Both the position numbers and the translations under genes were made by a program. This document shows positions 57,627-64,000 of a stretch of 64,000 bases of DNA, piece after piece. This stretch comes from Ziziphus jujuba (Eukaryota > Streptophyta > Magnoliopsida > Rosales > Rhamnaceae), in assembly GCF_031755915.1 (NCBI RefSeq), contig NC_083382.1, positions 29,178,001-29,242,000 of the forward strand, read 5' to 3'. Every line of letters starts with the position of its first letter. Position 1 is the stretch's first letter. The notes under the pieces are model-generated. The model ran no database searches. It was not told the origin of the DNA and saw only the letters and a list, made by a program, of their open reading frames with translations.

Positions 57627-60600
57627 TCAACAACAAACACCAACCAAGTCCAAGCAATGCTCAAACTTGGCTACTGGAAGTGCCTTGGTCATCATGTCAG
57701 CAGGATTATCATGAGTACTCACCTTGCTGACAACAATATCTCCACGAGCAATAACATCACGTACAAAATGATACCGAACATCTATATGTTTTGTCCTCTC
57801 GTGAAACATCTGATCCTTAGTGAGATAGATAGCACTCTGACTATCACAATTGATGACCGTACTCTCCTGCTCAGAGCTCAACTCACCTATCAACGCCCTT
57901 AACCAAATAGCTTCTTTCACCGCTTCAGCTATAGCCATATATTCAGCTTCTGTAGTTGATAGTGCAACTGTTGCTTGCAAAACAGACTTCCAACTGATAG
58001 AAGTATCTCCAAGAGTAAATACATAACCAGTAGTGGACCTCCTTCTATCAAGGTCCCCAGCAAAATCTGCATCAACATATCCACGTACACCCTCCTTACT
58101 TCCACCAAACTCTAAACAAGTGTTAGTGGTGCCTCTCAAGTACCTTAGAATCCACTTGACAGCTTGCCAGTGTTGTTTGCCAGGATTAGCCATATACCGG
58201 CTCACAACACTAACAGCATGTGCAATGTCAGGACGGGTACACACCATAGCATACATCAAACTACCAACAGCACTAGAATAAGGAACATGTGACATATACT
58301 CAATATCTCTATCCGACTGTGGTGACATATCAGCAGACAATCTAAAATGAGTAGCTAATGGAGTACTTACAGGTTTAGCGTTCTTCATTCCAAAACGCTC
58401 CAGAACTTTCTTAACAAAAGATCTTTGAGTCAAGAAAAGTTTACCTGCAGATCTATCTCTCTCAATCTCCATACCAAGAATCTTCTTTGCCGCTCCCAAA
58501 TCTTTCATCTCAAATTTACCACTCAATTCTGCTTTCAATCTGTTGATATCGGATTTCTTCTTGGCCACTATCAGCATATCATCAACATAAAGCAACAAAT
58601 AGATAAATGAGCCATCTTCCAACTTCCTAAAATACACACAGCTATCATATTGGCTTCTAGAATAGCCATGGCTAAACATAAACCCATCAAACCGCTTGTA
58701 CCACTGACGAGGGGATTGCTTCAAACCATACAAGGACCTTTTCAACAAACACACATGATCCTCTTTTCCTTCAACCTCGAAACCTTCGGATTGCTGCATA
58801 TAAATTGTCTCCTCAAGCTCACCATGCAAGAAAGCGGTCTTCACATCTAGTTGCTCCAACTCTAAATCATGCATAGCAACTAGCGCTAACAAAGCACGAA
58901 TAGAAGTATGTTTAACGACAGGGGAAAATATATCATTAAAATCAACTCCCTGTACCTGTGAATACCCCTTCGCTACTAAACGTGCTTTGTACCTCGCATC
59001 TTCAACACCAGGAATGCCTTCTTTCTTTTTGTAGACCCACTTGCATCCCACAATCTTCTTACCCTCTGGAGGTAATGCTAACTCCCAAGTGTGGTTCTTA
59101 TGAAGCGACTCCACCTCTTCCTGCATAGCAATTAACCACTTTGCAGAATCCTCACATGAGATGGCTTCATAATAGTTGCAAGGATCACTGGGACTCTCGA
59201 TCTCTTGTGCTGCAACACAAGCAAAAGTGACATAGTCTGCTAAACTAGAGGGCTTCTTGATCTCCCTGCGAGGTCTATCCTTGGCAATCGAATGCTCCTG
59301 CACCTCCTCAATTCTCTCTTCTTCCACATGAGTGAGTGTCTCAAATGGGCCTGAAACTGAACCATTCTGTGAAGTACTTACTTCCTCCACCCTAAACTCC
59401 ACCTGCTTTGGCATACTGTCTGAAACAACAAGCTCCTTTTTCGGATGCAGCATTGCCATCTCATCAAACACAACATCCCTGCTAATCACAACCTTAGATG
59501 ACTTTGGATCAGGAAGCCAAACTCTGTATCCTTTTACACCCTGCGGGTAACCAAGAAATATGCCCTTCTTCGATCTAGGCTCAAGCTTACCATCATTAAC
59601 ATGAACATAGGCAGGGCATCCAAACACTTTCAAATCTAAATAATTAGCAGGTTTTCCAGACCATACCTCTTCAGGAGTCTTGCAATCGATTGCTGCCGAT
59701 GGAGAACGATTCACCAAGTAGCAAGCTGTAGCAGCTGCTTCTGCCCAAAATTCATGTGCTAACCCAGAATTCAACAACATGCATCGCACTTTCTCCATAA
59801 GAGTTCTGTTCATCCGCTCAGCCACACCATTTTGCTGCGGAGTTCCTCTAACTGTGAGATGTCTAACAATCCCTTCGTTTCTACAAAACTCATTGAAAAC
59901 ACCATCACAGAACTCCAATCCATTATCTGTACGAAGGCGCTTCACCCTTCTTTCCGTCTGCTTCTCTACCAAAGCTTTCCATTGCTTGAAGATAGCAAAT
60001 ACATCATTCTTGTGCTTCAAGAAATATACCCAGACCTTCCGGGAGAAATCATCAATGAAGGTCAACATATATCTGCCACCACCCTTAGAAGCAGTACGTG
60101 CAGGTCCCCAAAGATCTGAATGAATGTAGTCTAGAGTACCTTTGGTTTTGTGAATTCCAGTACTGAAGCTAACTCTCTTCTGCTTCCCAAACACACAATA
60201 TTCACAAAACTCCAACTTCGAGATACTCCAATCACCAAGCAAACTCCGTTTGCTCAACATCGCCAAACCTTTCTCACTCATATGGCCCAATCTCATATGC
60301 CACAAACGAGTAACATCCGAATCTGACATGGATACTGAAACAGCAGCCGACCCCATTACCACAGAACCCTGTAGCCTGTATAATGTACCAACCAGGCTAG
60401 CTTTCATCACCACCAAAGCACCCTTCAGAACCCTCAAAACTCCACCTCCACCAGCAAAAGAACAACCAGACTTGTCCAAAGCAGATAAAGAAATTAAATT
60501 TTTAGACATATCTGGAACGTGACGTACCTCAGATAGTGTTCTGATAATTCCATCATGCATCTTCACCCTTACAGTTCCAATGCCGATGACACAGCAAGGA

Positions 60601-61556
60601 TGATCATCTCCCATCAGCACAACACCTTTATCCACCGGAACATAAGAAGAGAACCAATCCCTATGGAGACAGATGTGAAACGAACAGGCTGAATCCAAAA
60701 TCCATCCCTGCTTGCCCGAACTATCCTCAGTCACTGAATAAACATCTCCATCTTCAATTTCCTCATGTGCGACACTGGCTTCGGCATGTTCCTTACTCTT
60801 TTCATTATTTTTATTCTGAAGCTTACGACATTCAGTTTTGATGTGCCCCTTTTTCTTACAGTAGTGACAAATAAGGTTTCTGAACCTTGACTTCGATCTT
60901 GGCCGACTACCACCATTGTTATTTTGATCTCTAGATGATGTTCTACCTCTAACAATCAAACCCTCTCCTCCGAAACTCCCAAAATTATTGTTATCCGAAC
61001 TGCTGGTCAACTCCTTAGAATATAAAGAAGCTTTCACGTCCTCCAATTTTAGGGTTTTATTACTGTAAATCAAAGTCTCCCTAAAATTTTTATACGATGG
61101 AGGTAAGGAACGCAGTAGCATTAGGACCTGATCTTCATCATCATATTTAATGTCCATGTTCGCCAGATCCAACAAAAAAGTAGAAAAGTCATCTATGTGT
61201 GTTTTAATAGATGTACCTTCAACCATAGAAAGGGTGTATAGACGGTGCTTCGCAATCAGTTTCGTTGTGAGATTCTTTGTGATGTACAAAGATTCCAACT
61301 TGTCCCATAAGTCCTTTGTTGTCTTCTGATCAAGGACCTCTCTCAAAACTTCATTGGACAAGCATAGCTGAATGGTGGATAGGGCACGCTCATCAACCTC
61401 AGCTTTCTTTTCGGCATCCCACGAAGACGGCATCTGCTCCTTGCCAACCAACGCCTTGTGTAAACCGTTCTGTGTCAAAATCACCTTCATCTTGACTTGC
61501 CACATGAAGAAACTCATGTTGCGCTCAAATTTCTCAATGTCGAACTTTGTTGCCAT
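57627..61556 (-). CDS. Copia polyprotein, intact (gag-protease-integrase-RT-RNase H)
   Basis: 1309 residues from [20 protein letters not shown] to the stop at 57627; the longer open frame to 61703 runs into the LTR and is not used. A gag domain (about 10-200) leads to a zinc knuckle [14 protein letters not shown] at 230-243. The protease box is LDSACS (Asp 288). Integrase has an HHCC finger (H420, H425, C451, C454) and the catalytic triad D481, D544, E580 with 35-residue spacing. RT has [10 protein letters not shown] and YVDD (990-993). RNase H includes [13 protein letters not shown] and STTEAEYMA near the end. It makes the particle and enzymes for copying the element in the cytoplasm and inserting it in the nucleus. 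No frameshift or stop was found, so it may still be competent. Confidence 0.95.
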   Translation of the reverse strand: MATKFDIEKFERNMSFFMWQVKMKVILTQNGLHKALVGKEQMPSSWDAEKKAEVDERALSTIQLCLSNEVLREVLDQKTTKDLWDKLESLYITKNLTTKLIAKHRLYTLSMVEGTSIKTHIDDFSTFLLDLANMDIKYDDEDQVLMLLRSLPPSYKNFRETLIYSNKTLKLEDVKASLYSKELTSSSDNNNFGSFGGEGLIVRGRTSSRDQNNNGGSRPRSKSRFRNLICHYCKKKGHIKTECRKLQNKNNEKSKEHAEASVAHEEIEDGDVYSVTEDSSGKQGWILDSACSFHICLHRDWFSSYVPVDKGVVLMGDDHPCCVIGIGTVRVKMHDGIIRTLSEVRHVPDMSKNLISLSALDKSGCSFAGGGGVLRVLKGALVVMKASLVGTLYRLQGSVVMGSAAVSVSMSDSDVTRLWHMRLGHMSEKGLAMLSKRSLLGDWSISKLEFCEYCVFGKQKRVSFSTGIHKTKGTLDYIHSDLWGPARTASKGGGRYMLTFIDDFSRKVWVYFLKHKNDVFAIFKQWKALVEKQTERRVKRLRTDNGLEFCDGVFNEFCRNEGIVRHLTVRGTPQQNGVAERMNRTLMEKVRCMLLNSGLAHEFWAEAAATACYLVNRSPSAAIDCKTPEEVWSGKPANYLDLKVFGCPAYVHVNDGKLEPRSKKGIFLGYPQGVKGYRVWLPDPKSSKVVISRDVVFDEMAMLHPKKELVVSDSMPKQVEFRVEEVSTSQNGSVSGPFETLTHVEEERIEEVQEHSIAKDRPRREIKKPSSLADYVTFACVAAQEIESPSDPCNYYEAISCEDSAKWLIAMQEEVESLHKNHTWELALPPEGKKIVGCKWVYKKKEGIPGVEDARYKARLVAKGYSQVQGVDFNDIFSPVVKHTSIRALLALVAMHDLELEQLDVKTAFLHGELEETIYMQQSEGFEVEGKEDHVCLLKRSLYGLKQSPRQWYKRFDGFMFSHGYSRSQYDSCVYFRKLEDGSFIYLLLYVDDMLIVAKKKSDINRLKAELSGKFEMKDLGAAKKILGMEIERDRSAGKLFLTQRSFVKKVLERFGMKNAKPVSTPLATHFRLSADMSPQSDRDIEYMSHVPYSSAVGSLMYAMVCTRPDIAHAVSVVSRYMANPGKQHWQAVKWILRYLRGTTNTCLEFGGSKEGVRGYVDADFAGDLDRRRSTTGYVFTLGDTSISWKSVLQATVALSTTEAEYMAIAEAVKEAIWLRALIGELSSEQESTVINCDSQSAIYLTKDQMFHERTKHIDVRYHFVRDVIARGDIVVSKVSTHDNPADMMTKALPVAKFEHCLDLVGVCC

Positions 61557-61595
61557 GATCCAAAAAGAAAAAAAAATTCCCAAATAGATCGACGC

Positions 61596-61608
61596 GGCTC
61601 TAATACCA
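61596..61608 (-). other. Primer-binding site of the intact Copia
   Basis: TGGTATTAGAGCC on the minus strand, two bases from the 5' LTR. It matches the tRNA-Met-type site with one change from the common TGGTATCAGAGCC. Confidence 0.85.
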
Positions 61609-61610
61609 CT

Positions 61611-61923
61611 TGTTACGGAATTGGGAGAAAAACAAATAGCAACAGAAACAAAGAAAAACCACGGGCAGGGAGAAGCAAATCCAATATCGAAAGATTGGTA
61701 CAAAAGGTGAGCCTGACTGCGCGATACCTTCTAAAAACCCTAATTTCAGCCGAAAACCAAAAATATATAGTACATAAGAAACCCTAAAAATTGAACGGTC
61801 TCGGGCCTATCCGCTTCCACCACAGAGCCCCAAATTTTTCTCCAAAATTTAGTTTTACCAAATGGATCGCACCGCGAGCTTTTCGGGTCGGGTCAACAAG
61901 AATTCGGGTCACAAACTCTAACA
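61611..61923 (-). repeat. 5' LTR of the intact Copia, with two deletions
   Basis: 313 bp. Relative to the 3' LTR it lacks 45 bp (between ACAAAG and AAAAAC) and 13 bp that remove one arm of the hairpin. This is the LTR whose promoter would drive the polyprotein. Confidence 0.92.
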
Positions 61924-62854
61924 ATGGCACATCTTTGACCATATTCTTGAAGTCCTGGACCCACTACACACGTAGCGGACAAGAAAAATATTCAACTTCC
62001 ATCCTCCCCACCGATCGATCTCCTTTCTACGATCGGACAGTCATTAAAGATCCATCTGGGCTCGACATTTTGTACTTAAACCAATGGTTGGAGAAGACAG
62101 TCAGCTCTCATAAAGGCAATCCATGCTGCTTCGAGTTTTGGTCAGAATTGAAATTGCCATCCAATTTAGTCCGACAGGATTTCGATCTGAGCCCTGGAAA
62201 TGTAGAAAAACTCAGGAAGATAGTGTTAATTCGGCTACAGAATAACTCAGGAAGATAGTGTTAATTCGCTTACAGAATACAACTAAACTCCATTTGAGCA
62301 CATTTGTGCTTGTTTGTGCCTATATTGTAGTTTGCTTGGTTAAAGCGAAAGGAAATTCAAGGGAAAGCAAGAGCAAGATTTATCTTGTACTCAACGCCGA
62401 CTACAGGGCACGTTTAGACCCGCCGGTTCTCGAGAACTATTTCGGTAACTGTATCGGTTCTCATTTAGTTACTTTGGAAGAAGCAGAGTGCATGGAATTA
62501 CAAGATGGGTTGGCCATTGTTGCAGCGAAGATCGGCGAAGTGATTAAGGGGTTGGAAAATGGAGTTCTTGAAGGAGCAGAGAAGAGATTATCCAACTGGG
62601 GTTCGTTGGGAGGGGGAGCTCAAGTGATTGGGGTATCTGGGTCTTATCGGTTTGGTTTGTACAGTCTGGATTTTGGATGGGGGAAGCCTAAGAAGATGGA
62701 GATCACATCCATCGACAGAAATGGAGCTTTTTCTATGGCGGAATCAAGGGATGGAAGTGGAGGGGTTGAAATTGGTTTGGTTTTGAAGAAGCATGAGATG
62801 GAGCTATTTGGCTCTCTTTTTCATGAGGGCCTAGAAGATTACTCAACAGCTTAG

Positions 62855-63584
62855 ATTATTGCAGATTCTGTTTTCTTTTACTGATTTCGTTTAGCCCTTT
62901 AAGTTGATTCTGGACTGACACTTTTTACTCAACACCTTGCGATTTTTGTTTTTTTTTTCAATTTGTAAATATATAAATGTCCAAATTTTTAATATCATTC
63001 GGATGATCAGGCAATGCACTGGTTGTTAGACTGGTTTACTGCGATTTTTTTTTTCCTCGTACTTTATGGTTTTTATTGTTTAAGACATCTGGGAACGAAT
63101 GTTGGGCAGAATATATATTTGATTTATCAATATCTCAAATTTTTTTTTGGTTGACCATTTGGTGTTTTGAGGTTGATTCAGGGTTTAGATTTTGAGCTTT
63201 TGCTCCGTTTGGATCCAAGTAATATATCACTGTTGATATAAGAACATTCTTTTTTTTGGGTTTCCTTAGAATGCGGCTATTCATGGATCAAGCTGTTTCC
63301 TTTTTCAACAAAAATATGGGTAAATTAAAATATGGCAAGTGCTTGTCTTGTACATTTTCGCCTATATATGTTGTTTTAAAATTCAACCTGGTTCTGTACT
63401 TTGATCACTCTTAGAAATAAGTTGGTGGTTGGTAATGCTGGCGATATCTATGTTAAACTAAATCAGCCTAATGCTAGTTTCTCTCTCTCTCTTACCAGTT
63501 GAAACTTGTTTATCTAACTTTGTTTTGGTTTCAAAAGTTCTGGAGGTATGAGATAGTAATATTCTGTTGTTGGTTTTTAACAGA
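62855..63584. other. Spacer and 5' leader of the NTF2-domain gene
   Basis: 3' flank of F, then the upstream/leader region of the next gene. A splice acceptor (GGTTTTTAACAG, ending 63583) lies one base before the ATG, so a leader intron is likely. Its donor is not clear. A CT run at 63481-63492 may belong to the 5' leader. Confidence 0.5.
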
Positions 63585-63761
63585 ATGGCCTTGCAGACAG
63601 CAACTCCTCCAACAGCTCATAGTTCCCAATTCGTTGGAAATGCTTTCGTTGATCAGTATTATAAAATTCTCCACAACCCTCCAGAATTGGTCTATAGGTT
63701 TTATCAAGATTCAAGTGTGATCAGCCGTCCTGATTCTAATGGTGTGATGACATCTGCGACA
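63585..63761 (+). CDS. NTF2-domain (G3BP-like) protein, first coding exon, partial
   Basis: 59 codons from MALQTATPPTAHSSQFVGNA, then FVDQYYKILHNPPELVYRFY and DSSVISRPDSNGVMTSAT, ending at a GT donor (ACA|GTAAGC, 63762). FVxQYY and LVYRFYQDSS are the start of the NTF2 fold in plant proteins that pair NTF2 with an RRM (G3BP-like, stress-granule and RNA-binding proteins). A splice acceptor immediately before the ATG indicates a leader intron, common in this family. The rest of NTF2 and any RRM lie outside the window, so the RRM is inferred. This is an ordinary conserved gene flanking the array and gives an anchor for locating the region in other genomes. Confidence 0.88.
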
Positions 63762-64000
63762 GTAAGCTTCTTGGGCCAGTAATTCATTGTTGTGTTATTG
63801 TCATTGTTTTGTTTTTTCTGGGTTCTTTTTTTAGTTTTATTTGTTTATAAATATAAATTGAAGTGCAAAAAGTTGCGATGTTTCATATACATAAATAACT
63901 AATGCTTGATTTTGAAGATATTTGATTTTGTGGAAACCTGCGTAAACATGTCAGAAGTTCTGTTTCTTTGCCCTTGAACTTGGCTCTACTTGTTGTTTGC
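63762..64000 (+). other. First intron of the NTF2-domain gene (partial)
   Basis: T-rich intronic sequence from GTAAGC onward. No acceptor with a following NTF2 exon was seen before the window ends. Confidence 0.7.

Larger units (their letters stand above)
57150..61923 (-). mobile_element. Near-intact Copia retrotransposon (Tork/Tnt1-like) inserted in F
   Basis: 4774 bp with LTRs TGTTA...TAACA, the perfect TSD ATGGC, a tRNA-Met primer site and one uninterrupted polyprotein. The LTRs differ at only about four aligned bases plus two deletions in the 5' LTR, so insertion was recent. A solo LTR of the same family lies at 29502-29927. Lineage is inferred from polyprotein style (WILDSACS protease box, UBN2-type gag). 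Confidence 0.95.
56636..62854 (+). pseudogene. BAHD acyltransferase F, divergent paralogue, pseudogene split by a Copia element
   Basis: Starts at ATG 56636 (MANSMKILEVSHMAPLQDS). A small indel near 56862 shifts the frame, and a TAA lies at 56991-56993. HxxxD survives as HAAID just before the Copia insertion (TSD ATGGC, 57145-57149 and 61924-61928). The second part, 61929-62854, has FYDRTVIKDPSGLD, then a 35-bp tandem duplication (62211-62245 and 62246-62280) that shifts the frame again, then YFGNC and a classical DFGWGKPKK. F is clearly less similar to the other genes and retains Trp in DFGWG. With at least four lesions it cannot encode an enzyme. Confidence 0.93.

Noticed and set aside
61557..61703. 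49-residue N-terminal extension of the Copia polyprotein
   Set aside because: It is translated from LTR and leader sequence across the primer-binding site; the ATG at 61556 begins a typical gag.

Overview
This window is plant nuclear DNA, almost certainly from a eudicot. It is AT-rich, and most of its length is transposable elements, their relics and long A/T tracts. Its genes have plant features: intronless BAHD acyltransferases, and the first coding exon of an NTF2-domain (G3BP-like) gene behind a leader intron. I could not fix the species; a rosid is plausible but is only an impression.

The core is a tandem family of BAHD acyltransferases of the anthocyanin/phenolic-glucoside malonyltransferase type. 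There are seven loci, all on the + strand. Four look intact: A (1859-3283), C (24764-26179), B' (50691-52100) and E (54087-55502). Three are broken: B (11166-12037), A' (34424-43361) and F (56636-62854). The order A-Bψ-C is followed by A'ψ-B'-E, so an ancestral set of three was duplicated as a block. Block 1 (about 923-13930) and block 2 (about 30757-53800) align along genes, spacers and flanks. C and E extend the pairing through separate homologous segments. The two blocks lost opposite members: A lives and B is dead in block 1, while A' is dead and B' lives in block 2. F is a more divergent paralogue.

Insertions explain nearly all the remaining length. The empty site in the other block often confirms both ends and the target-site duplication (TSD). 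They are: a LINE reverse transcriptase relic (1-922); three long (2.9-3.05 kb) solo LTRs of one Gypsy-like family (6805-9856, 36233-39102, 43396-46306); a Mutator-like element with about 250-bp inverted ends (14121-15198); a 5.7-kb CACTA-like element (16551-22295); a second Mutator-like element (29450-30742) holding a Copia solo LTR (29502-29927); a foldback MITE (31306-34038) holding a truncated Copia (31329-33867); a decayed Copia inside A' (35100-42606) that itself holds a solo LTR; and a young Copia with an intact 1309-residue polyprotein inside F (57150-61923).

The most unusual object is the CACTA-like element. It contains about 15 tandem units of roughly 245 bp. Each unit joins a tRNA-like head with pol III A-box and B-box matches, a poly(A) stretch, and two GC-rich hairpins built from the element's own GCGACGCAT motif. 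This looks like a SINE-like retroposon trapped in a CACTA element and then amplified.

The window ends in the first intron of the NTF2-domain gene, the only non-BAHD host gene I can support. No tRNA, rRNA or CRISPR locus was seen.
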